The notes: generated from the letters alone by a model not told the origin. A stretch of 17,643 nucleotides of DNA from CBDVBZ01 sp965372355 (GCA_965372355.1 CBDVBZ010000075.1:1-17643); one strand, 5' to 3'; counted from the first letter of the stretch, positions 1 through 6,873 are shown. Program-made: numbers and translations.

Positions 1-116
1 CCCTGGAGTTCATCGCTGACGGCGAACTCGTGGAGATCACGCCGAAGAACATCCGACTGCGAAAGATCCACCTGACCGAGAACGCGCGTAAAAAGGCCGC
101 GAAGCGCAAACCGTGA
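1..116 (+). CDS. typA: TypA/BipA ribosome-associated GTPase, C-terminal end only
   Basis: The first 116 bases hold the end of a gene that begins left of the window; the frame starts at base 3 and stops with TGA at 114-116. The 37 visible residues include LVEITPKNIRLRK followed by a lysine/arginine-rich tail. This matches the conserved extreme C-terminus of TypA/BipA, which typically reads close to LVEVTPxxIRLRK. TypA is a translational GTPase of the EF-G class that binds ribosomes and assists 50S assembly under stress or in the cold. The GTPase domain lies outside the window, so nothing can be said about its integrity. A minus-strand terminator follows closely, so this gene and the block to its right are convergent. 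Confidence 0.85.
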   Translation, partial: LEFIADGELVEITPKNIRLRKIHLTENARKKAAKRKP

Positions 117-138
117 GTTTTCGCCGCTGTGCAAGTTG

Positions 139-167
139 ACAAAAAACCGGCCTTTCCCAGGTCGGTT
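139..167 (-). terminator. Rho-independent terminator closing the minus-strand NiSOD block
   Basis: Read on the minus strand, a 9-bp stem (one G-U pair; arms 145-153 and 159-167, 5-base loop) runs straight into a run of six T (141-146 on the plus strand is all A). This is a textbook intrinsic terminator for transcription leaving the NiSOD gene. On the plus strand the stem has no T run after it, so it would stop typA transcripts only weakly. Confidence 0.7.
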
Positions 168-178
168 CATTCCTATCG

Positions 179-352
179 GCCTAACGTCGCTCTTCAGCCG
201 GTGCCTTTAGGCCACCGCCGGCAGGAGTTTATTGTGTCTTTCTCTTTCCGAATACGTATCGAAAGAGTAAATACAGGGCCGAAACGGATGGCTCCCGAGC
301 GAGCGATGGCGAACGCGCCTTATGCCATCCGAGTTGAATCGCCTTGTTATAT
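179..352 (-). repeat. Probable integron attC recombination site behind the NiSOD gene
   Basis: On the minus strand the site opens nine bases after the NiSOD stop with ATATAACAAGGCG, continues with TTCAACTCGG, and ends with CGGCTGAAGAGCGACGTTAGGC. These fit the outer (TAAC...GTTAG) and inner (TTCA.../...TGAA) arms of attC sites, which fold as imperfect hairpins when single-stranded. The arms pair imperfectly along CG-T-TTCA-C-CGG. At about 174 bases the site is longer than most attC (roughly 57-141), and its centre holds further hairpins (for example around 197-222 and 287-332). It could be one long site or a composite of two. Orientation, gene followed directly by the site, is as expected for a cassette. 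Confidence 0.5.
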
Positions 353-360
353 GGTTTTCT

Positions 361-828
361 CTATTGCTTGTGCACAGGATAGTAAGGTGCCAGGACCTCA
401 ATACTCTTCTGTAGCTCCTCTGCATATTTCTTATCAGCATTTTGCTTAGCTTTCATTGCCGCAACTATCACCGCATGGTGTTTTACTAAACGCTCGGTGT
501 AGTCTTCTTGGCTAGTTTTTACGCGTTGCGTGAGAAAGTAGTCACTGATTGTATCAATAATATTTTGGGCGTGCGTTTCCTTATTCATGACCCAACGAAC
601 CAATTGATTTTGCGACTGTGCATCGGATTCGCCTGCCAATTCAGCAATCGCCTTAGCCGATTTGTCAACGGTAGCGGCATCTTCAAGCATCGACTGGACT
701 CGCGCATGGTCATCATAAATTCCACACGGGATCTGGCAGTGCGCCCACACTTGTGGTGACATGATGACACTGACCCCAGCTACAACGATGGCCGTTAGCA
801 ACATCGCGTTTTTGAGAACTCTGATCAT
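361..828 (-). CDS. sodN: Nickel superoxide dismutase with Sec-type signal peptide
   Basis: A 155-residue protein. After an N-terminal hydrophobic stretch (residues 8-28, ending QVWA) comes HCQIPCGIYDD, the nickel hook of NiSOD: in the mature enzyme His1, Cys2 and Cys6 hold nickel and Tyr9 lines the active site. Downstream RWVMNKETHA, YFLTQRVK and HHAVIVAAMKAKQNADKK fit the four-helix bundle of the family. The protein removes superoxide by disproportionation to peroxide and oxygen. Cleavage after Ala29 by signal peptidase would expose His30 as residue 1, giving a mature protein of about 126 residues. Streptomyces NiSOD is about 117 and is cytoplasmic with a short propeptide, so a periplasmic site is inferred here. 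ATG at 828 follows AAGGAG at good spacing. Base composition is visibly more A+T-rich than the flanking kinase and PhzF genes. No SodX-type maturation protease is adjacent. Confidence 0.93.
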   Translation of the reverse strand: MIRVLKNAMLLTAIVVAGVSVIMSPQVWAHCQIPCGIYDDHARVQSMLEDAATVDKSAKAIAELAGESDAQSQNQLVRWVMNKETHAQNIIDTISDYFLTQRVKTSQEDYTERLVKHHAVIVAAMKAKQNADKKYAEELQKSIEVLAPYYPVHKQ

Positions 829-850
829 TGGTTACTCCTTCGTTTGGGAA

Positions 851-879
851 GTTATAGAACCACCAATTATAACTGTCAT
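851..879 (-). promoter_or_regulatory. Candidate sigma70-type promoter of the NiSOD gene
   Basis: On the minus strand ATGACA (874-879) and TATAAC (851-856) are separated by exactly 17 bases; each differs from the consensus at one position. Transcription would begin near 844, leaving a leader of about 15 bases that holds the AAGGAG ribosome site. No nickel- or iron-regulator operator was recognised. Confidence 0.5.
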
Positions 880-884
880 GGAAC

Positions 885-980
885 ACATAACGGCGCGAAG
901 CGTCCGCGCCATAGACCAAGCTCACCAGCCGCAATAGAGCGTAGCGGGATCGCCGTCCGGTGCAGCGTCATACGTTATTG
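885..980 (-). repeat. Probable integron attC site behind the nitroreductase gene
   Basis: On the minus strand the stretch opens with CAATAACGTATGACGCTGCACCGGAC, in which the nitroreductase stop codon TAA is embedded, and closes with GTGAGCTTGGTC...GCCGTTATG. The outer ends ATAACG and CGTTAT are exact inverted complements (887-892 and 973-978). TGCACCGGA, GTGAGCTTGGTC and the overlap with the stop codon are typical of cassette attC sites. The inner arms pair poorly, and GGCGCG/CGCGCC next to one end forms its own small hairpin. Length, about 96 bases, is normal for attC. Confidence 0.5.
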
Positions 981-1583
981 TCCAAACACATTCTTGACGA
1001 CCACATCATTAAGGCTGAGTTGCCCCGGTCGTGGCCACGCCTCCTTCGTGCCTTCTCCAATTGCCACAAACATGGCAATTACATGATCATCTGGCAGCCG
1101 AATCAGCTGGGCAACCTTCTCAAAATCAAAACCATCCATAGGACAGGAGTCATACCCCAATGACTTCGCGGCAAGCATTATCGTTTGTGCAACAATGCCA
1201 CAGGAGCGCATAGCTTCGTCTCTTTGCACCTGCTCCTTGCCTTGATAATAATTATCTATGGCTGGTACCATAAACTCCCGAACTTCTTTTGGCACGTTTG
1301 CCCAATAGCGCTCAGGTTCCTTTTGCCATGCCTTCAGATCTGCGCAAAGCACGATAAACAAAGATGCATCGGTCACTTGTGATTGATCCCAGGATACATC
1401 TCTGATCTGCTTCCTCAAGTCAGCGTCATCCACTACAACAAAACGCCAGTTCTGAATATTAAAGGCTGTTGGTGAAAGAATCGCTAAAGACAAAATCTCG
1501 TTCACTTCTTCAGCGGTCATCGTGTGGTTTGCATCGAAATGTTTGACAGCTCGACGCAAACGTATCGCTTCTATCGTTTTCAT
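975..1583 (-). CDS. Nitroreductase-family FMN oxidoreductase
   Basis: A 202-residue protein starting MKTIEAIRLRRAVKHFD, the usual nitroreductase opening with the paired arginines that bind the FMN phosphate. AILSPTAFNIQNWRFVVV (residues about 35-52) matches the conserved SPTxxNxQPWRF region, and AAKSLGYDSCPMDGF matches the GLG-D-xPMxGF region near the C-terminus. Members reduce nitro compounds, quinones or flavins with NAD(P)H as a cytoplasmic homodimer; the true substrate cannot be read from sequence. The start at 1583 is chosen because AAAAGGAGAACTT precedes it directly; an upstream in-frame ATG at 1649 would overlap the end of the isochorismatase remnant and lacks homology. The stop codon lies inside an attC-like site, as is usual for integron cassettes. 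Confidence 0.9.
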   Translation of the reverse strand: MKTIEAIRLRRAVKHFDANHTMTAEEVNEILSLAILSPTAFNIQNWRFVVVDDADLRKQIRDVSWDQSQVTDASLFIVLCADLKAWQKEPERYWANVPKEVREFMVPAIDNYYQGKEQVQRDEAMRSCGIVAQTIMLAAKSLGYDSCPMDGFDFEKVAQLIRLPDDHVIAMFVAIGEGTKEAWPRPGQLSLNDVVVKNVFGQ

Positions 1584-1645
1584 AAGTTCTCCTTTTTTGT
1601 TAGTAAACATAACGACCTTTTTGTCACGCGGGATCGAACCGGCCA

Positions 1646-1930
1646 TCAAAGCACATCGCTCGATGACACCAGCGATACGCGTGTTGACACGGCATGCAAG
1701 ACGATATTGTGCAGCATTTCAGTGGCGGTTGTACAGCAGTCTACCCAAAATGATGCTTTGTGTTTCTCAGCCGACTTTGAAATCGCGCTGTGGGTCACGC
1801 AATTCTGTGTCATCATACCGCAAACCAGTAGCTCTGTTGTGCCCAGTTTGCCCAGGGTTTCTTCCAGTGCAGTAACCGCGAAACTGCTGGTGAATTCTTT
1901 CACAACAACGGGTGATTGGAGTGACCTGTC
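1646..1930 (-). pseudogene. Isochorismatase-family cysteine hydrolase, C-terminal remnant
   Basis: The open frame reads SPVVVKEFTSSFAVTALEET, then LLVCGMMTQNCVTHSAISKS, then DCCTTATEMLHNIVLHAVS and ends at TGA (1646-1648). This is the second half of an isochorismatase-like hydrolase and includes the nucleophilic Cys of the MTQNCVTHTA motif. The first half, about 90 residues with the catalytic Asp of the DxQ motif and the first Lys, is absent: the frame is closed by TAG at 1931-1933 and the kinase stop codon lies 20 bases beyond. A GTG at 1903 could start an 85-residue product but has no convincing ribosome site, so a dead fragment is most likely. CGTTATG on the minus strand at about 1608-1614 might be the decayed end of its cassette site; no matching left arm was found. 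Confidence 0.75.
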
Positions 1931-1950
1931 CTACCTTCTGGCACGTCGTA

Positions 1951-4359
1951 CTATCGTTGGTTAGGTTCTCCCAACAAGCCGATCTTCTTCCGCAGCGCAT
2001 CGAAGCGCGGGTCCGATCGTAGATCATCCAGCCAGAGTTGAACATCGAGGAGAATGATGGCAAACTCGCGGTTCTCCACGGACTTCTCTAGCCACTCAAA
2101 CGCCTCGTCAATGTTGCCCAATCCCACATGAACAAACGCGATTCCGAACGCTTCGCCTTTCTGAGTATTTCTGTGCGCCAACATTTCTTTGAGTATTTGT
2201 CGGCTCTCTTCCAGACGCCCTGCTTTTGCATAGGTATATCCCAACATCATATCCAGATTGAAGTATTCACTGTCTATTGCTCGTATTGTTTCGAATTCGG
2301 CGATGGCTTTATCGTACATCCCCTTCGCGGCGTAAATGCGCCCGAGATGTGCATGCGCGGGAACGAAATTGGGATCCATTTCGATCGTTTTCTTGAGCTG
2401 CCGCTCTGCGTCATCGAGTCTGCCCACCCAGGATAAAACACACCCGAGGTCACGATTGATGATCATCGATCCCGGATCGAGCTGTTGGGCGCGCGTCATA
2501 GTTTGAACGGCTTCATCGTCTCGGCCGATGCAGGCGAGCATGACGCCATACCAATTGTGCGCCGTCGCATAGCCGGGATCAAGGTTGATGGCGCGCTGAA
2601 ACAATCGTTCTGCCGTTTCATAATCGTGGTCGTACACCCATGCGATCCAGCCAAGGGCGGAATGTGCCTCGGGGAGCGAGACGTCTATTTCGAGCGCCTT
2701 CTCAGCGGCTGCACGGGCAATCTCTATGAACTCTGCAGGACGGGCGAGATGTATGGCCAGCATGCAGTAACATTCCGCCTTGCCCGCGTATGCAAGTGCG
2801 TATTCGGGATCGATGCGAATCGCTTCGTCGAACAACACGATCGCCTTGTCGAACCCCCGCTGCGACCGTTTGTTCCACCAGAAACGGCCCTCGAGGTAGG
2901 CACGGTACGCATCGGTGTTGTCGGTAGGATTCGGATCGCTCGATCCTTTTTTGCCAGTGTCTAAGAGCGCAATATCCAGCGCCTGTACCACTTGTCCGGC
3001 AATATCCGACTGGATTGCAAAGATATCGGTCATGTCGCGCTGATAGACCTCTGCCCAGAGATGCGTTTCGTCCGACACCCTGATGAGCTGTGGCGTGATG
3101 CGCACCCGGTTCTGTGTGTCGGAGAGGCGCTGCCACCGTATTGAGCCCTCGAGGATGTAATCAACACCGAGTTCATCTCCGATGTGTTCAATCGTTTCTT
3201 GAGTGTCTTTGTATTGCATCACACTCGTGCGGGCGATAACGCCGAGTCCATCGACCTTCGCCAGCCTGGCGATGAGCTCCTCGGTAATACCGTCGGCGAA
3301 ATACTCTTCCCCGGGCGGCCCGAGGTTCTCGAACGGAAGTACGGCAAGCATTGTTCTTGCTGAGCCTGACTGCTCCACTACCGGTGAAAAGTAACGGGGG
3401 ACAATAACCGTTACAATGAGTGCGGCAATCGCGGGAACGCTTATCAGGAGCAACCAGAGTCCGCGGCCCATCGGTGTCTGAAATCCTTTTGGCCCTCGTC
3501 TTCGCGCTTTCGCCTTTTCCACACGTGCCTGCCAGGCTGACGTCGGCGCTGGGTGCTGAAACCGTTGGAGATCGGCGGCAAGATCTTTCGCCGTCTGGTA
3601 CCGCTCGGCGGGGTCCTTGGCGAGACAGCGGTTGACGATCTCTTCGAGCTCCTTCGGCACACCGGCGCGCACACCGTTCAGCGATTGTGGGTCTTCATTC
3701 AGGATAGAATAGATTATCGCCTGATCGTGGTCGCCTCTGAATGGCAATGACCCCGCTATGCTTTCGTACAACACCACACCCAGCGACCATATATCACTTC
3801 GGTGATCGACGGCTTCTCCGCGACCCTGTTCCGGAGACATGTATGCCACCGTGCCGAGCGTCGTACCCGCTTTTGTGAGATGCGTTCTTTCCGGAGATTT
3901 GGCGAGACCGAAGTCCATGATCTTCGCCTGACCGGTCGGCGTTATCAGAACATTAGCGGGTTTGATGTCGCGATGGATGATCCTCTCATTATGAGCTGCC
4001 TGCAGCCCTCTCGCGATCTCGACGGCGATCCCAACGGCTTCATCGAGTTGCAGCGGACCCGATTCGATCCTGGCTTTGAGGCTTTCGCCTTCAACACACT
4101 CCATGACAATAAAGGGTCGATCCTCGTACTCATCCACTTCGTGGACCGTGCAGATATTCGGGTGATTCAGGGCAGCCGCAGCCTGGGCCTCGTGGATAAA
4201 GCGAGTTATGTCTTCCTCGGTACCTACAGCCTGGGGTGAGAGAAACTTGAGCGCCACAGTGCGCTTGAGCCTGGTGTCCTCGGCCTTGTAGACGATACCC
4301 ATCCCGCCCTCGCCGAGTTTTTCGAGAATTCGGTAATGAGATATGGTTTGCCCGATCAT
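1951..4359 (-). CDS. Transmembrane serine/threonine protein kinase with C-terminal TPR array
   Basis: An 802-residue PknB-type kinase. Domain order: kinase about 9-268 with the glycine loop GEGGMG (16-21), Lys38 (VALKF), Glu57, HRDIKPAN (129-136), DFG (149-151) and the APE-equivalent SPEQ, all intact; basic linker; one membrane helix (about 301-320); a domain with FADGITEELIARLAK and YILEGSIRW (about 335-465) common in TPR-bearing kinases and CadC-like regulators; then roughly eight TPR motifs (about 483-790) with the typical A-x-L-DP pattern. The kinase should face the cytoplasm and the TPR part the periplasm. The start at 4359 is chosen because homology begins there (MIGQTISHYRILEKLGEGGM) with AAGGGA upstream; the frame stays open to an ATG at 4500 without homology. 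It is divergent from the PhzF-like gene. The substrate is unknown. Confidence 0.92.
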   Translation of the reverse strand: MIGQTISHYRILEKLGEGGMGIVYKAEDTRLKRTVALKFLSPQAVGTEEDITRFIHEAQAAAALNHPNICTVHEVDEYEDRPFIVMECVEGESLKARIESGPLQLDEAVGIAVEIARGLQAAHNERIIHRDIKPANVLITPTGQAKIMDFGLAKSPERTHLTKAGTTLGTVAYMSPEQGRGEAVDHRSDIWSLGVVLYESIAGSLPFRGDHDQAIIYSILNEDPQSLNGVRAGVPKELEEIVNRCLAKDPAERYQTAKDLAADLQRFQHPAPTSAWQARVEKAKARRRGPKGFQTPMGRGLWLLLISVPAIAALIVTVIVPRYFSPVVEQSGSARTMLAVLPFENLGPPGEEYFADGITEELIARLAKVDGLGVIARTSVMQYKDTQETIEHIGDELGVDYILEGSIRWQRLSDTQNRVRITPQLIRVSDETHLWAEVYQRDMTDIFAIQSDIAGQVVQALDIALLDTGKKGSSDPNPTDNTDAYRAYLEGRFWWNKRSQRGFDKAIVLFDEAIRIDPEYALAYAGKAECYCMLAIHLARPAEFIEIARAAAEKALEIDVSLPEAHSALGWIAWVYDHDYETAERLFQRAINLDPGYATAHNWYGVMLACIGRDDEAVQTMTRAQQLDPGSMIINRDLGCVLSWVGRLDDAERQLKKTIEMDPNFVPAHAHLGRIYAAKGMYDKAIAEFETIRAIDSEYFNLDMMLGYTYAKAGRLEESRQILKEMLAHRNTQKGEAFGIAFVHVGLGNIDEAFEWLEKSVENREFAIILLDVQLWLDDLRSDPRFDALRKKIGLLGEPNQR

Positions 4360-4547
4360 CGACTTCCCTTCGAGAAATCGGTGCGCGGCATGGAGGATGT
4401 CAGCTAAGGATGGTTTTCCGCACCAATGAGTATTGTAACAGCGTGGTTCACCGCGGTGTAGGGATTTCCTAGCCGCGATGATTCTTTCGATGTGGTACAA
4501 TCGCGGGGTGTGCGGCCCAGCAAGATTGACAGGAGGAACTTCCCGCC
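4360..4547. promoter_or_regulatory. Divergent intergenic region between kinase and PhzF-like gene
   Basis: This 188-base gap must hold promoters for both directions. TACAAT occurs on the plus strand at 4496-4501, 46 bases ahead of the PhzF-like start, and on the minus strand at 4432-4437, about 70 bases ahead of the kinase start. Neither has a good -35 hexamer at 16-18 bases. A perfect 10-base palindrome CACCGCGGTG lies between them (4449-4458) and could be an operator. All of this is weak evidence. Confidence 0.3.
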
Positions 4548-5447
4548 ATGCGTTACCACTATTACCTTTGCGATACTTTCACCGACCAGCGCTTCGGCGG
4601 CAATCAGCTTGCCGTCCTGCCCGATGCCGAGGGGCTGAGCGATGACCAGATGCAGAAGATTGCCCAGGAACTCAACCTGGGCGTGACCACGTTCGTGTTT
4701 CCGCCGGAGGCCGGACATACCCGCAAGGTCCGCATCTTCACACCGACGAACGAGGTGCCCTTCGCCGGCCATCCGAATATCGGCACCGCCTTCGCACTGG
4801 CCACGGTGGGTGAACTCGGCGAAATCGCGTCGACGATCCAGGTCTACTTCGAAGAGATGGCGGGCGTGGTCCCCGTCTCGATTTCGGTACATGGGGGCAA
4901 GTCGCTCTCCTGCAGACTGGCGGCGCCCGAGAAGCTTTCGCTCGGTGCGGTCGCATCGCCGCGGTTGCTGGCGGCGGCCGTCTCGCTCGAACCGGCTGAC
5001 ATCGTCACCGACACCCATCCTCCCCGTGTGGCGTCGGTCGGACTGCCCTTTCTGTTCGCGGAGCTCAAGGACCGCGACGCCCTGCAACGCGCCGAGATCG
5101 ACATGAAAAAGCTTCACGCTCTGGCAGCAGAAGGGCTGACAGCGGACATCCACCTTTATGTACACAGCCGCGATGACTTCGACATCCGGGCCCGCGTTTT
5201 CGCGCCCCTGACTGGCGTGCCGGAGGATCCCGCTACCGGTAGCGCGAACTGCGCTCTGGCCGGCATCCTCAGCCACTACGACGAGGCCCCGGACGGCCGA
5301 TTCCAATGGCGTATCGCCCAGGGTGTGGAGATGGGACGTCCCAGCATCCTGAAAGCCGAGGCGCAAAAAGAGGACGGAACGGTCGTCACGACAACAATCA
5401 GCGGAGCTTGTGTGATGGTCGCCGAGGGTTTCATCGAAGTGGGTTAG
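4548..5447 (+). CDS. PhzF-family isomerase/epimerase-like protein
   Basis: A 299-residue protein of the diaminopimelate-epimerase fold. It shows the family marks YYLCDTFTDQRFGGNQLAVL at the N-terminus, RIFTPTNEVPFAGHPNIGTA (about 63-82) and GVPEDPATGSANCALAGIL (about 220-240). PhzF itself isomerises a dihydroanthranilate in phenazine synthesis, but most members act on unknown substrates and there are no phenazine genes here. In PhzF the catalytic acid/base is Glu45 in NLSExTFV; here the equivalent stretch reads NLGVTTFV, placing Val46 where the Glu should be, so the usual proton shuttle seems absent. The start is fixed by AGGAGGAAC just upstream. It leads a plus-strand run, with the cytochrome gene 60 bases downstream behind its own ribosome site. 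Confidence 0.88.
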   Translation: MRYHYYLCDTFTDQRFGGNQLAVLPDAEGLSDDQMQKIAQELNLGVTTFVFPPEAGHTRKVRIFTPTNEVPFAGHPNIGTAFALATVGELGEIASTIQVYFEEMAGVVPVSISVHGGKSLSCRLAAPEKLSLGAVASPRLLAAAVSLEPADIVTDTHPPRVASVGLPFLFAELKDRDALQRAEIDMKKLHALAAEGLTADIHLYVHSRDDFDIRARVFAPLTGVPEDPATGSANCALAGILSHYDEAPDGRFQWRIAQGVEMGRPSILKAEAQKEDGTVVTTTISGACVMVAEGFIEVG

Positions 5448-5507
5448 GAACCCGCATTTTGGGTACAACTGTCGTCCCATCACCGTGCCCCAGGAAAAGG
5501 AGAAATC

Positions 5508-6257
5508 ATGTCAACCTTTCAACGGAGTATCATCGCGCTGACGGCCCTGATCGTTCTCGCGACCGCGTTACCCTCAGCCGCGCAGATTCCCGACGAGTTC
5601 ACCAACCTGAAGATGCTTCCCAAGGATGTCAGCAAGCGCGAGCTCGTCAACATCATGCGCAGCTGGACCGGCGCGCTCGGCGTACGCTGCAATTACTGCC
5701 ACGTGGCCAAAGACCCCACGGATCTCGCAAGCTACGACTTTGCTTCCGATGACAAAGAGGAAAAGCGTGCGTCGCGCGTTATGATGGAGATGGTGGGAGG
5801 GATAAACAAAACCTATCTACCCAAACTCGAGCACGAGGGCGAGGCGCGTGTGCGCTGCATCACGTGCCATCACGGGGTCACGGAGCCCCAGACGATCGAC
5901 AACGTTGTAGCTGAGGTCATGGAAAAGGACGGGCTTGACGAAGCAGTGACAAAGTACCGCGATCTGCGCCAGGAGTACTATGGTAAAGCTGCTTACGACT
6001 TCAGCGCGGGGCCGCTCAACGAACTGGCCGAACGTGTGGCGCAGGAAGACAGCGATGTCGTAAACGCGATCAGCATCGTGAAATTGAACATCGAGTTCAA
6101 CCCCAACGACGCGCCTTCACATTTGTTGCTGGGACAGCTCTACCAGGCGGCGGGTGACAAGGCGGCCGCAATCGCGAGCCTCGAAAAGAGCCTCGAACTC
6201 GACCCGGAAAACCAGTGGGCAAAGGGCCTGTTGGAAAAAATAAAGTCGGCCGATTAG
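5508..6257 (+). CDS. Exported di-haem cytochrome c, reaction-centre cytochrome type, with C-terminal TPR
   Basis: A 249-residue protein. Residues 1-25 form a signal peptide (cleavage probably after SAA). The body has FTNLKMLPKDVSKRELVNIM and two CxxCH haem motifs, CNYCH at 61-65 and CITCH at 117-121, each preceded by methionine-bearing helices (around 50 and 92-95) that may give the sixth haem ligand. This spacing and wording match the family of cytochrome subunits of photosynthetic reaction centres, of which this would be a two-haem, non-photosynthetic relative. Residues about 200-245 (SHLLLGQLYQAAGDKAAAIA) are a TPR. It should sit in the periplasm and carry electrons or bind a partner. AAAAGGAG lies seven bases before ATG. 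A small haem-binding protein is encoded next, suggesting a shared redox role. Confidence 0.88.
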   Translation: MSTFQRSIIALTALIVLATALPSAAQIPDEFTNLKMLPKDVSKRELVNIMRSWTGALGVRCNYCHVAKDPTDLASYDFASDDKEEKRASRVMMEMVGGINKTYLPKLEHEGEARVRCITCHHGVTEPQTIDNVVAEVMEKDGLDEAVTKYRDLRQEYYGKAAYDFSAGPLNELAERVAQEDSDVVNAISIVKLNIEFNPNDAPSHLLLGQLYQAAGDKAAAIASLEKSLELDPENQWAKGLLEKIKSAD

Positions 6258-6283
6258 TCTCGCGCACTGCTCGAGCGACCCCT

Positions 6284-6307
6284 GGGGGCGTCAACAACGA
6301 CGCCCTC
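6284..6307 (+). other. Stem-loop between the two haem-protein genes
   Basis: GGGCGTC (6286-6292) and GACGCCC (6299-6305) are perfect inverted complements around a 6-base loop, extendable by two weaker pairs. No T run follows, so it is not a standard intrinsic terminator. It lies between the cytochrome stop and the next ribosome site, where such a hairpin may stabilise the upstream message or set different expression levels. Confidence 0.45.
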
Positions 6308-6338
6308 GGATCCGCCGAACATCACGGAGTCAACCCAT

Positions 6339-6794
6339 ATGAAGTCTCGATCGCGGCTCTTGCGCCTGGCGGGACCCATCCTCGCGCTGATTCTGATCGG
6401 CATCCAGTTTGTACCGGTCCACCGCGTCAATCCTCCCATTCAATCGGAATTGACGGCACCGGCCGAGATCGCGCCTATCTTGCGCCGGGCATGCTACGAC
6501 TGTCACTCCAATGAAACACGATGGCCGTGGTATAGCCACGTTGCGCCCATATCCTGGTTCGTTATCGGTCACGTCAACGAGGGTCGTGGCGACCTCAACT
6601 TCTCCGAGTGGCCTGTGTTTGATTTCGAGCTTCAACAACTCGCGATGGAGGACATCGAGAAGCAAATATCAGAGGGCAAGATGCCGCTCCAAGGCTACAC
6701 GCTTGTTCATCGTGACGCGAAGCTGACCCGTGAAGACCGGGATGCGCTGCTTCGCTGGGTGCGATCGCACGATGGCGCGCCAAGTGACCGCTAA
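6339..6794 (+). CDS. Small membrane-anchored haem-binding protein (Haem_bd domain)
   Basis: A 151-residue protein with an N-terminal hydrophobic helix (about residues 10-25, uncleaved anchor or signal), then CYDCH at 52-56 followed by SNETRWPWYSHVAPISW. The combination ACYDCHSNxTxWPWYxxxAPxSW is the mark of the Haem_bd family, a single c-type haem domain of periplasmic proteins. The C-terminal half (KMPLQGYTLVHRDAKLTREDRDALLRW) also follows the family. It probably receives or passes electrons in the periplasm together with the di-haem cytochrome encoded upstream. GGAG lies nine bases before the ATG. The gap to the next gene is 128 bases and contains a separate promoter. Confidence 0.88.
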   Translation: MKSRSRLLRLAGPILALILIGIQFVPVHRVNPPIQSELTAPAEIAPILRRACYDCHSNETRWPWYSHVAPISWFVIGHVNEGRGDLNFSEWPVFDFELQQLAMEDIEKQISEGKMPLQGYTLVHRDAKLTREDRDALLRWVRSHDGAPSDR

Positions 6795-6873
6795 CTCGTT
6801 TCAACAGTTCGGCGCGTCGAGCATTGCCAAGGCCATGGTGACACACAACCTCTCCACCAGGGCGCAGAATAAC

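Noticed and set aside
129..449. Open frames on both strands across the region right of typA
   Set aside because: They cross the terminator and the attC-like site, lack ribosome sites and have no protein-like composition.
1627..1645. GGTTCGATCCC on the minus strand, resembling a tRNA T-arm
   Set aside because: The flanking bases do not form a 5-bp T stem, and no anticodon or D arm or acceptor stem is present upstream.
4360..4500. Upstream extension of the kinase to an ATG at 4500
   Set aside because: The extra 47 residues carry no kinase homology and run into the divergent promoter region; ATG 4359 has a better ribosome site.
4404..5483. 359-codon open frame on the minus strand opposite the PhzF-like gene
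   Set aside because: Overlaps the full PhzF-like coding region, which has clear motifs and a strong ribosome site; the reverse frame has none.
4548..6794. A phenazine or photosynthesis gene cluster suggested by PhzF and reaction-centre-type cytochrome
   Set aside because: No other phenazine or photosynthesis genes are present, and both families are widespread outside those pathways.
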